DNA from: Tabrizicola sp.
GTDB lineage: Bacteria > Pseudomonadota > Alphaproteobacteria > Rhodobacterales > Rhodobacteraceae
Length of the DNA stretch: 64,000 nt
Reading direction: 5' to 3'
NCBI RefSeq assembly: GCF_016793705.1
Contig: NZ_JAEULO010000041.1
Coordinates: 62,001-126,000, forward strand
Below the pieces are notes generated by a model that saw nothing but the letters and a program-made list of their open reading frames with translations, was not told the origin of the DNA and searched no databases. Shown one piece after another: positions 25,326 to 32,883 of the stretch. The translations under genes were made by a program, and so were the position numbers. Numbering within the stretch: the stretch's first letter is position 1; every line of letters starts with the position of its first letter.

Positions 25326-27401
25326 TTACCGCCACAGATGCGCGAGGCTGGCGAACCGGCCTTGCAGCTTGGACAGTGCGCGGTTCCAGCGGCCGGGGTG
25401 GGGGATGTCTTCGCTGGCCAGCCGATCCAGCGCCACCTCGACCGGGCAGGGGCGGCGGCCGACCGGGTCCCAGTAGCGCGGATAGGCGACAAGGGCGGCA
25501 TGGACCAGTTGCGCGAGGTCGGGGCGGGCGGTGCGGCGGGGAAACACGGGTCCGAGGTCGCGGGTCAGCCCCCAGCCCGCGTAGAAAGGCGCGCCGAGGC
25601 AGGTGACGGGGACACGGCGCAGGAGCGCCTCGAAGCCCATGAGCGAGGTCATGGTCCAGACCTCCTGCACCTGGGCCAGAAGCGCTGCCGGATCGACGCC
25701 CGGAAGAACCATCTCCGCCAGTCCCGTGGCATCCACCGCGCCGGGGCGCAGGCCCGCCTCGACGTCCGGGTGCGGCTTGTAGAGGATCACCGCGTCGGGG
25801 TTCGCGGCCCGCGCGGCCTGCAGCAGCGCAAGGTTCGTCCGCAGCTCCCCCGCGCCGAGGCGGATCGAGGCGTCGTCCTCCACCTGTCCCGGCACGAGGA
25901 TGCGATGGCCTTCGGGCAGCGGGGGGACTGCGCCGGGAAGGTTGTATTTCGACAGCCCCTCGGCCCGCAGCCGGGCGATCAGCGCCTCGGCCCGGCGGCG
26001 CTGGCTGTCGGTGAGCGGCGTCGCGATCAATGCCTCCAGCCGCGAAGGGCGGGTGGGGTCGTAGTAGATGCCTAGGTCATCCGTCACCAGTGACACGGGC
26101 GGCACAAGCTCGGCCCCCAGACCGCGCGAGCGCAGGAAGCCGTCCTCGACCCGCAGGCAGGGAGCTTCGGGCTTGAACCCGGCAGGCTCCTTCCCGGCCC
26201 AGAGGAGGAGGCCGCGCCCCGTGGCCGCGGCCAGCCGGTCCGCCGCCGCAGGATCGTCGCGGAACCGAAGGGGCGACACGCCGCCGAAGACCGCCTGCAA
26301 CCGCCCCCGCTTCCAGAGCCGCATTCCGGCGGCGACATGGCCATGCCGATCCTCGCGCCAGGCACGGACCTCGGCCTCCAGCTGGCGGATCACCTCCTCC
26401 AGCCCGCACAGCCGGTCGCGGCAGGGATCGTACCACAAGGGCGTCAGCAGCATGGCCCCCACGAACAGCTCCTCGTGCGTCAGGCGGCGGCTGCGGCGGG
26501 GCAGGGGCTGTTCGTCCTGGGTCAGTCCCCAGCCGGCATAGAACGGCTGGCCGAAGACATGGGGGCGGTGGCCGTGCAGGACCGCCTCGAACCCCAGTTG
26601 CGAGGAGACGGTATAGACCGCCGCCGCCCCCGCCAGCAGCCGGTGTGGCGAGACCGGCGCAGTCAGCAGGGACACCCGGCCCCCGGCGTCGCCTGCGCCG
26701 AAATGACCCGCCCGCAGGCCAAGCGCGGTCTCCGGATGGCTGCGAAGCACGATACGCGCCTCGGGGTGATCGCCCTTCGCGCGCTCCAGCATCGCGCGGA
26801 AGGTCGCGGCTGAAGCCCCCGAGGCCCGGATCGACGCATCGCCGCGCGTCTGGTCGACGACCAGGACATAGCCGGGCTCGGGGCAGGGCAGGTCGGGGTC
26901 GAAATTATTGTATTTGGACAAATCAGCTTCAATCAAAGAATGAATTAACCGGCCAGCCTCATTAAAAATGTTCGAATCATACAAGTCTGCATGACCCAGG
27001 ACCTGCTCGATCCGGGACGGCGCGCGGCTGTCGAAATGCACCCCCACCGGGTCGACCAGCAGGCCAAGCGGCGCAGCACCCCCCGCCCGCCCCGGCAGGA
27101 CGGACCGCAGGAAGGCATCCTCCACCCGCACCAGCGGCACCCCGCGCCGGGCGGCTACCGCCTCGCCGCGCCAGGCGGTCGGGCTGGCGCCCCAGACCAG
27201 CACGCCATCGCCGGGGCCGGGCAGACCGAAGCGCAGCTCATGCCCGGCCAGCGCCAGCATCCGGTGCAGGCGGCGGTTGCGGAGCAGGGACAGGTTCTGG
27301 TGGAAAAGCCGACGGGGAACGCCGGCCAAGCCTTCGTCCCCGCCCGCCACGGCGCGGTCAGTTGCCCGAGTTCGCGGTGTTGGCCAGGTTCGACGCCGCA
27401 T
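25326..27401 (-). CDS. kpsC: capsule polysaccharide beta-Kdo transferase KpsC
   Basis: A 691-residue protein with two related glycosyltransferase halves (about 60-340 and 380-670), each with the RVEDAFLRS / RVEDGFLRS motif, an SKYN motif and an FYAGWGLT motif. KpsC builds the poly-Kdo linker on a lyso-phosphatidylglycerol acceptor together with KpsS. The start is uncertain: ATG 27401 overlaps the export gene by 44 bases, while GTG 27350 starts just after it. Bases 26901-26990, covering the first SKYN region, are only about a third G+C, unlike the rest of the gene. Confidence 0.92.
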   Translation of the reverse strand: MRRRTWPTPRTRATDRAVAGGDEGLAGVPRRLFHQNLSLLRNRRLHRMLALAGHELRFGLPGPGDGVLVWGASPTAWRGEAVAARRGVPLVRVEDAFLRSVLPGRAGGAAPLGLLVDPVGVHFDSRAPSRIEQVLGHADLYDSNIFNEAGRLIHSLIEADLSKYNNFDPDLPCPEPGYVLVVDQTRGDASIRASGASAATFRAMLERAKGDHPEARIVLRSHPETALGLRAGHFGAGDAGGRVSLLTAPVSPHRLLAGAAAVYTVSSQLGFEAVLHGHRPHVFGQPFYAGWGLTQDEQPLPRRSRRLTHEELFVGAMLLTPLWYDPCRDRLCGLEEVIRQLEAEVRAWREDRHGHVAAGMRLWKRGRLQAVFGGVSPLRFRDDPAAADRLAAATGRGLLLWAGKEPAGFKPEAPCLRVEDGFLRSRGLGAELVPPVSLVTDDLGIYYDPTRPSRLEALIATPLTDSQRRRAEALIARLRAEGLSKYNLPGAVPPLPEGHRILVPGQVEDDASIRLGAGELRTNLALLQAARAANPDAVILYKPHPDVEAGLRPGAVDATGLAEMVLPGVDPAALLAQVQEVWTMTSLMGFEALLRRVPVTCLGAPFYAGWGLTRDLGPVFPRRTARPDLAQLVHAALVAYPRYWDPVGRRPCPVEVALDRLASEDIPHPGRWNRALSKLQGRFASLAHLWR

Positions 27402-28500
27402 TTGTCGATCCGGTGATCGCGCCCAGCGTCTTCTGCCACTGCACGAACGGTGCCTCGGTCACATAAAGCGTGTCACCGTCGCGGATCTGGAAATCGCGCG
27501 CCTCGAACAGCCCCGTCGGCTCGGTCAGGTTCAGGACATAGATGATGCGCTGGTCGCCGATCAGGTCGGGCCGACCCAGCACGCTGCGGGCGATCCCTTC
27601 GGGTTCGTCGCGCAGGATGAAGACGCCCTTCGGATCGGCCGACATGGTCGACAACCCGCCCACTGTCGCGATCGCCTCCAGCGCCGACATGGTCGGCGAC
27701 ACGAAAGGCACCGTGCTTTGCGTCCCCGTCGCCCCCAGAGCGATGAACTTGCGGCTGTCTTCCTCGATCATGATCTTGTCGCCGGGGCGCAGCGCGATGT
27801 CGAGCGCGGGGTTCTGGTAGAGGTCGTTCAGCCAGATCTTGCCGGTATGCCCGCCGCGCGTCACCCGCACGATGGCCGTCGCCGGGTCGATGGTGACGCC
27901 GCCCGACTTGGCCAGCATGGTGGCCAGAGTCCGGGTCGAGGCGTCGATCGGATAGACGCCATTGGCGCCCGCCTGGCCCGAGATCGACACGGTCGAGCCG
28001 TCGCCCGCCTGTCGCACCACGCTGACCTGCGGGTCCGGCGTCTGGTCTTCCAGCTTGCGGGTGATTGCCTGGCGCAGGCCCTCGTTGGTCTGGCCTGCGG
28101 CCTTGATGCGCCCGGCATAGGGGATGAAGATGTAGCCCTGCCCGTCGACCTGCACGGTCGAGAGGCCCGAGACGCGCTGCCCGGTGTTGCCCAGCAGCGG
28201 GTCGTCCTTCACGTTCTCGTAGACCGTGATGTTGATCGCGTCGCCAGGCGAGATCATGTCCGAGGCGACGACCCCGGCATTGCGGAAGCTTTCGCTGAAG
28301 CCGAAGGTCGGTTGCACGGCGGTGGCCCGCGAAACGTCGGGCGTGACGGTCACGATGTAGGCATTGCCCTTCTTGTCGACCGAACCGGACAGGACCTCGC
28401 GCTTGTTCGGGCCCGAGCGCGGCAGCCCGCAACCGGCCACCAGCGCAACCGACGTGAAAAGGACAATCGCCCTGACGGCGATGGACGATCTGAAGGTCAC
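27358..28500 (-). CDS. polysaccharide export outer-membrane lipoprotein (Wza/KpsD-like)
   Basis: A 380-residue lipoprotein (signal then lipobox VAGC, Cys near residue 24). It contains the Poly_export domain (about 85-180, MISPGDAINITVYEN) and SLBB-like repeats (VDGQGYIFIPYAGRI; YPIDASTRTLATMLAKSGGV; then a second at FVSPTMSALEAIATVGGL). It would form the outer-membrane channel for capsule. It lies between kpsS and kpsC on the same strand. The inner-membrane parts (KpsM, KpsT, KpsE) are not in this window. Confidence 0.9.
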   Translation of the reverse strand: MTFRSSIAVRAIVLFTSVALVAGCGLPRSGPNKREVLSGSVDKKGNAYIVTVTPDVSRATAVQPTFGFSESFRNAGVVASDMISPGDAINITVYENVKDDPLLGNTGQRVSGLSTVQVDGQGYIFIPYAGRIKAAGQTNEGLRQAITRKLEDQTPDPQVSVVRQAGDGSTVSISGQAGANGVYPIDASTRTLATMLAKSGGVTIDPATAIVRVTRGGHTGKIWLNDLYQNPALDIALRPGDKIMIEEDSRKFIALGATGTQSTVPFVSPTMSALEAIATVGGLSTMSADPKGVFILRDEPEGIARSVLGRPDLIGDQRIIYVLNLTEPTGLFEARDFQIRDGDTLYVTEAPFVQWQKTLGAITGSTNAASNLANTANSGN

Positions 28501-28520
28501 TGCCCGGTTCCCGCGTTCTG

Positions 28521-28561
28521 CCTTGGGTTATTGTTGCGTGAATCTAGCGAAACGCCCAAGG
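28521..28561. promoter_or_regulatory. inverted repeat in the kpsS-export gene spacer
   Basis: CCTTGGG (28521-28527) and CCCAAGG (28555-28561) flank 27 bases in the 85-bp spacer. The minus strand shows TTGGGC and, 18 bases on, AACAAT, a weak promoter-like pair. It may be an operator for the export gene and kpsC. Confidence 0.3.
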
Positions 28562-28585
28562 GTTGACCAGCACGACAAGCGCCAT

Positions 28586-29866
28586 TCAGCGCACGAGCCG
28601 CAACTGTTGCCGTGGTGCCGCTTTGCCCGAGGTCAGCGCCTGATAGGGATCTTCGGGCGAAAGCATCAGGTCCACCACCTGTCGCAGCAGGGCGCGCCGC
28701 CCCCGCGAGGAGTAGAAGCCGCCCACCACCTGCGAGGTTTCCAGGAGGAAATGCCGGTAGTCGCGGTAGGCGCGGGTGTCGGGGCGGGAGGGCGCGGCGA
28801 AGAATGCGTCCAGCGGCTGCGATGAGACGAATTCGGGCTGGGCATAGACCGCCGTGCCGAAGGCACGAAGCGGCAGGCCGCGCCACAGCGCCTGCTGCCC
28901 GGCGGTGGAATTCACCGTCACGGCCGAGCGCGCCTCGTTCAGAAGCTGCGCCAGCTTGCCGCCGCGCACGAAATGGACGCGGTCCGCAATCCCGTGCTCG
29001 CGCGCGAGGCGGCGGATCGTCGGCAACAGCGCCACGCGGCCATCCTCCAGCGGATGCGCCTTGAAGACCAGGTGGTGATGCGGCGGCGCGCCCCTGGCGA
29101 AGCCCTGGATCACCAGCGCCAGGAAGTCGGTCATGCTGGCGAAGGGGGAATGGTCGCGGAAGCTCGCGTCATGTTCCAGTTGCAGGATCGCCAAGTGATA
29201 GGGGAACCCCCCGCGCCGTATGCGGCGGGTGGCAAGGCGGCGCTCCCAGCGGTGGACGGGCATCAGGAGGAAGCGCTTGAGGTAGAGCAGGAACTCCTGC
29301 CCCACGGTCAGGCTGCGATGCGGCCGGAAGTTGCGGTAGGCGCGCAAGCCCAGTGCCACGAAACCGTGGTAGAGCGCGCCCCAGAACATATGCTGGCGCA
29401 TGTCGCCCCAGGTCGCCGGGACCTCGGGCAGGTCAGGGTCGACCCGCGCCAGCGCCGCGCGCATCTCGGGCAGGGAAAGGTCCATCAGCCGGGAATGCCC
29501 GTTCGCCCCGCCGCGTTCGTAGGTGATCCAGTAGGGCCGCAGGTAGCCTTCCTCGAAGACATGCACGGTGATCCCCCGCGCCTTGGCCAGCGCGACGGCC
29601 TGGGCATGGATCGGCCTGGTGTCGCCATAGAGCACGAGGTCGGTGATGCCCCGGCTGTCGAGAAGCGTGGCGCAGGTCTCGGGCCAGGCCTCATGGCTGC
29701 CCTGGAAGGCGATGTAGCCCGGTCCCGGCCAGAACGCCCGGTCGCCCCGGTTGAAGCCGACGCGCCAGACCTCGGCTCCGGCGGCGCGCAACAGGCGACC
29801 AAGCTGGTGGAACCAGGGGCCGTGCGGCCCTTGCAGGAAGAGGAAGCGGCGGGGGGCGTCGGTCAC
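28586..29866 (-). CDS. kpsS: capsule polysaccharide beta-Kdo transferase KpsS
   Basis: A 426-residue single-domain enzyme that adds the first Kdo to the lipid acceptor of group 2-type capsules; KpsC then extends it. The pattern FLQGPHGPWFHQLGRLL at the N-terminus, VFEEGYLRPYWITYERGG near residue 105 and VFKAHPLEDG near residue 260 matches the family. It starts at GTG 29866 with AAGG 8 bases upstream. It is the first gene of a three-gene capsule unit and is divergent from ribE. Confidence 0.9.
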   Translation of the reverse strand: MTDAPRRFLFLQGPHGPWFHQLGRLLRAAGAEVWRVGFNRGDRAFWPGPGYIAFQGSHEAWPETCATLLDSRGITDLVLYGDTRPIHAQAVALAKARGITVHVFEEGYLRPYWITYERGGANGHSRLMDLSLPEMRAALARVDPDLPEVPATWGDMRQHMFWGALYHGFVALGLRAYRNFRPHRSLTVGQEFLLYLKRFLLMPVHRWERRLATRRIRRGGFPYHLAILQLEHDASFRDHSPFASMTDFLALVIQGFARGAPPHHHLVFKAHPLEDGRVALLPTIRRLAREHGIADRVHFVRGGKLAQLLNEARSAVTVNSTAGQQALWRGLPLRAFGTAVYAQPEFVSSQPLDAFFAAPSRPDTRAYRDYRHFLLETSQVVGGFYSSRGRRALLRQVVDLMLSPEDPYQALTSGKAAPRQQLRLVR

Positions 29867-29995
29867 GGGGCGGGCCTTGCGGGGATTTCGGGCAGTCTCA
29901 CAGGAAAGCGTGGCCCGATCATGGCGCGCGGCGAGGCAGGCTTGCAAGCCCGGGCCGGGCGCTTTACCTCGGAACGAAGCATCAGGAGCACGCCC

Positions 29996-30586
29996 ATGTT
30001 CACCGGAATCGTCACCGATGTCGGCCGGATCGTCGAGACGAAGGTCACAGGCGACCTGCGCGCCCGGATCGCCACGCGTTATGACGTGGGCGGCATCGAC
30101 ATCGGGGCCTCCATCGCCTGCGACGGGGTCTGCCTCACGGTGGTGGCGCTGGGGCCGGAGGGTTGGTTCGACGTCGAGATTTCCGCCGAGACGGTGTCGA
30201 AGACCAACCTTGGCGGCTGGACCCCCGGCAAGCGCGTCAACCTGGAGCGCGCGCTGAAGGTGGGAGATGAACTGGGCGGACATATCGTCTCGGGCCATGT
30301 CGACGGGCTGGCCGAGGTGGTTTCGGTCCGGCACGAGGGCGGCTCGGTCCGCGTGACCTTCCGCGCGCCGGAGGCTTTGGCGAAGTTCATCGCGCCGAAA
30401 GGGTCGGTCGCATTGAACGGCACCTCCCTGACGGTGAACGAGGTTTCGGGGGCGGAATTCGGGGTGAACCTGATCCCGCACACCCAGGAGGTGACGACCT
30501 GGGGCGAGGTCGCGGTGGGGGACAAGGTGAACCTGGAGGTCGACACCATGGCCCGCTATGTGGCGCGGCTGCGCGAGTATGACTGA
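29996..30586 (+). CDS. ribE: riboflavin synthase, alpha subunit
   Basis: A 196-residue enzyme that disproportionates two molecules of 6,7-dimethyl-8-ribityllumazine into riboflavin. Two lumazine-binding repeats are present: MFTGIVTDVGRI to about 95 and GGHIVSGHVDGLAEV onward. AGGAG lies 7 bases before ATG 29996. It is separated by 8 kb from ribB-ribH, and no FMN riboswitch was seen in front of it. Confidence 0.95.
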   Translation: MFTGIVTDVGRIVETKVTGDLRARIATRYDVGGIDIGASIACDGVCLTVVALGPEGWFDVEISAETVSKTNLGGWTPGKRVNLERALKVGDELGGHIVSGHVDGLAEVVSVRHEGGSVRVTFRAPEALAKFIAPKGSVALNGTSLTVNEVSGAEFGVNLIPHTQEVTTWGEVAVGDKVNLEVDTMARYVARLREYD

Positions 30587-30606
30587 GGGCCTGCTTTTGG
30601 CTGGCC

Positions 30607-30629
30607 CCGGAGGGTTTCACACCCTCCGG
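30607..30629 (+). terminator. hairpin after ribE
   Basis: CCGGAGGGT (30607-30615) and ACCCTCCGG (30621-30629) form a perfect 9-bp stem with a TTCAC loop, 20 bases after the ribE stop. There is no U-tract, so it may stabilise the 3' end rather than terminate alone. Confidence 0.45.
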
Positions 30630-30637
30630 ACCTCCCG

Positions 30638-30662
30638 TGGGATATTTGTGCAAATGTGAAAG
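30638..30662. repeat. dispersed intergenic element with ATTTGnnCAAAT core, copy 2
   Basis: Nearly identical to 15423-15447; the core reads ATTTGTGCAAAT here and ATTTGGGCAAAT there. It lies just upstream of the hypothetical gene at 30694. Confidence 0.55.
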
Positions 30663-30693
30663 ACAATTTGAGTCAAATGCTTCGGAGTTCGTG

Positions 30694-31245
30694 ATGGGCG
30701 GGATCGGGCACAACGGCGGGCCTTCGGTCGAGGGCGGAGTCAGCTGGCGGAAGCATTGCTGGCAGGCCGCGCGCGAGCGGCTGTTGCCCACGCTGCCCAT
30801 CGAGGTGGTCCGGTTGCGGGTGAAACGGGCCAAGGCGCTGGGGCTGGACTACAGGACCTATGCCGGGGTGCGGGCGATGACCGGGCATGACGTGGTGGCG
30901 TTCCTGTTTTCCTCCAATGCCTTGCGGGTGTCCTTGATGCGGCCCGCGATGCCTGAGGCGCGGGCCTTGAAGTTGAAGGAAGTGCAATGCGGTCGGTTGG
31001 CGCTGGCAGTGGCGCCGCTGACGCCGGGGTTGCTGGAGACCGCCAATCCGGTGGTGCTGGATGCGGTCCATCCTGCCCCTTATGCGCTGGCCGGGTTCGG
31101 CGAAGTGCGGGCGGTGCTGCGGCAGGCGCTGGGGAAGGTGCCCTCGGACCGGGTGATCCTGGTGGGCGACCTGGGACTGGAGCGCGACTGGTGCGCGGCG
31201 GGGCGGCTGGCGGGCTATCTGCCGGCGGAGCGGTATTTCGGGTGA
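30694..31245 (+). CDS. hypothetical protein with N-terminal GIGHNGGP motif
   Basis: A 183-residue protein of unknown function. The N-terminus MGGIGHNGGPS is a short motif seen at the start of many unrelated alphaproteobacterial hypothetical proteins. The rest is helical and basic, with KRAKALGLDYRTYAGVRAMTGHDVVAFLFS in the middle. No membrane segment is seen. GGAG lies 6 bases before ATG 30694. It may be a DNA-binding or phage-derived protein, but nothing else in the area is phage-like. Confidence 0.65.
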   Translation: MGGIGHNGGPSVEGGVSWRKHCWQAARERLLPTLPIEVVRLRVKRAKALGLDYRTYAGVRAMTGHDVVAFLFSSNALRVSLMRPAMPEARALKLKEVQCGRLALAVAPLTPGLLETANPVVLDAVHPAPYALAGFGEVRAVLRQALGKVPSDRVILVGDLGLERDWCAAGRLAGYLPAERYFG

Positions 31246-31325
31246 GGCGCTTGCTGCAGGGAAAGCGCGCGCCGGACCTGATCCGGGGCGGGAGTCGCCC
31301 TGCCTCTCTCGCCGCGCAAAATGAA

Positions 31326-31351
31326 AACGGCGGCCCCTTCGGACCGCCGTT
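31326..31351 (-). terminator. intrinsic terminator of carD
   Basis: On the minus strand AACGGCGG (31351-31344) pairs with CCGCCGTT (31333-31326), followed by TTCATTTT. The 8-bp GC-rich stem and T-rich tail, about 20 bases after the carD stop codon, make a clear Rho-independent terminator. Confidence 0.75.
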
Positions 31352-31372
31352 CCGTATTCCATCCGCGAAGGC

Positions 31373-31882
31373 TCAGGCCGCGCGGCCGACCAGGACGCTG
31401 TCCACCTGCTTCGCAGCGCCCGCCTCGTCCACACCCGACACAGCCGCGACTTCGCGGGTCAGGCGTTCCAGCGCGGCTTCGTAGAGCTGGCGCTCGGAAT
31501 AGGACTGCTCGCGCTGGTCGTCGGTGCGGTGCAGGTCGCGGACCACCTCGGCGATCGACAGGAGGTCGCCCGAGTTGATCTTCTGTTCATATTCCTGCGC
31601 GCGGCGCGACCACATGGCCCGCTTGACCTTGGCCTTGCCTTTCAGCGTGTCCAGGGCCTTCGTCACCACGTCGGGGGCCGACAGCGCGCGCATGCCGATG
31701 TCCAGCGCCTTGTGGGTGGGGACGCGCAGGGTCATCTTGTCCTTCTCGAAGGAGATGACGAAAAGCTCCAGCTGAATCCCGGCGATCTGCTGTTCTTCGA
31801 TCGAGATGATCTTGCCCACGCCATGCGCGGGGTAGACCACGAAATCGTTCGGGCGGAATTCAGGCTTCTTCGATTTGGTCAT
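31373..31882 (-). CDS. carD: CarD family transcriptional regulator
   Basis: A 169-residue protein with an N-terminal CarD/TRCF RNA-polymerase-interacting domain (about 8-68: FRPNDFVVYPAHGVGKI) and a helical DNA-binding domain (about 75-165, with the conserved WSRRAQEYEQKI). In Rhodobacter sphaeroides CarD activates many promoters that lack a good -10 element. It has its own promoter (32040-32068) and terminator, so it is probably monocistronic. Confidence 0.95.
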   Translation of the reverse strand: MTKSKKPEFRPNDFVVYPAHGVGKIISIEEQQIAGIQLELFVISFEKDKMTLRVPTHKALDIGMRALSAPDVVTKALDTLKGKAKVKRAMWSRRAQEYEQKINSGDLLSIAEVVRDLHRTDDQREQSYSERQLYEAALERLTREVAAVSGVDEAGAAKQVDSVLVGRAA

Positions 31883-32039
31883 TCACGGTTCCCCAGTAAG
31901 GACGCCCCTTCCGCGACAAACACCCCGCGCGCCCTGAACCCCGGTTCAGGCGAGTGGAGCTTGGATTGTCACAAAAGAATTTGGCCCAGGCGGTACGCTC
32001 TAAGCCGGTGTCAGGCTTCCATGCTTGCTTTGTAAACGA

Positions 32040-32068
32040 ACAATAACACAAAAGCGCACTGATTCCAA
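32040..32068 (-). promoter_or_regulatory. candidate sigma-70 promoter of carD
   Basis: On the minus strand TTGGAA (32068-32063) and TATTGT (32045-32040) are separated by 17 bases. The expected start is about 32033, giving a leader of roughly 150 bases to the carD ATG. The 289-bp gap between carD and fdxA holds no other gene. Confidence 0.5.
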
Positions 32069-32171
32069 CTGCCGCGAAACCGGGCAGTTCAGCACCAACG
32101 CCTTGTATTCGCAAGGTTTTGCGCTCCGTAACCGATTCGTGCCACGCTGTGAGGGCGAATCGGGCCGACGG

Positions 32172-32510
32172 TCAGCCGCCCTCACCCGGGGCCTCGGAGA
32201 AGTACTTCTCGCGCTTGCCCGTCTCGCCGTCGCGGTCCTCATAGCCCGGCAGCGGGTCCTTCTTGGTCACGATCACCGGCCATTGCACCGCATATTTGCG
32301 GTTGAAGCTGACCCATTCCTCCATGTCCGGCTCGGTATCCGGGCGGATCGCGTCGGCGGGGCATTCCGGTTCGCAGACGCCGCAGTCGATGCATTCATCC
32401 GGGTGGATGACCAGCATGTTCTCGCCTTCGTAGAAGCAGTCGACCGGGCAGACCTCGACGCAGTCGGTGTATTTGCAGGCGATGCAGTTGTCGATGACGA
32501 CATAGGTCAT
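32172..32510 (-). CDS. fdxA: 7Fe ferredoxin (FdxA)
   Basis: A 112-residue seven-iron ferredoxin. The N-terminal 3Fe-4S site ([14 protein letters not shown]) has the second cysteine position of the standard 4Fe motif altered, as usual in the 7Fe group, and the 4Fe-4S site is [12 protein letters not shown] (near residue 40). The C-terminal extension after residue 60 is typical of the FdxA family. The start is ATG 32510 (MTYVVIDNC). Confidence 0.94.
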   Translation of the reverse strand: MTYVVIDNCIACKYTDCVEVCPVDCFYEGENMLVIHPDECIDCGVCEPECPADAIRPDTEPDMEEWVSFNRKYAVQWPVIVTKKDPLPGYEDRDGETGKREKYFSEAPGEGG

Positions 32511-32562
32511 GGCGTGGCTCTGGTGGGATGCGTCTGACTGCCAGTTAGGCCATGCGGGCGGA

Positions 32563-32883
32563 TCATTCAAGCGGGTCCGGTGCCGCAGAGGGTTCAAGAT
32601 CGAGATAGAGCGCCTGCGCCTCGGTGGCCGGACCCCGACGCAACCCCAGGGCCAGGATGCGCACCACGCGGATGCGGCCTCCCTGCGGAAATGTCAGCGT
32701 ATCGCCCTCGGTCACGTCGCGCCCGGGGCGGGAGGTGCGGGTCCCGTTCACCCGGACGGAACCCGCTTCGATCACCTCGGCGGCAAGGCCGCGCGACTTG
32801 AAGAACCGCGCCTGCCAGAGCCATTTGTCCAGCCGCAGCTTCGGGGCGGCGCCGGGCACAGGCTTGCCCGAAGGCCCGGCCAA
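32563..32883 (-). CDS. S4 domain RNA-binding protein (HslR-like)
   Basis: A 106-residue protein with an S4 RNA-binding domain at about 15-75 ([32 protein letters not shown]). The family includes Hsp15/HslR, which binds stalled 50S subunits carrying nascent chains. The start lies one base from the stop of the upstream helicase, so both are coupled. Confidence 0.9.
   Translation of the reverse strand: MAGPSGKPVPGAAPKLRLDKWLWQARFFKSRGLAAEVIEAGSVRVNGTRTSRPGRDVTEGDTLTFPQGGRIRVVRILALGLRRGPATEAQALYLDLEPSAAPDPLE

Noticed and set aside
30694..31245. Prophage remnant, suggested by the GIGHNGGP start
   Set aside because: No integrase, structural or lysis genes and no attachment repeats nearby.
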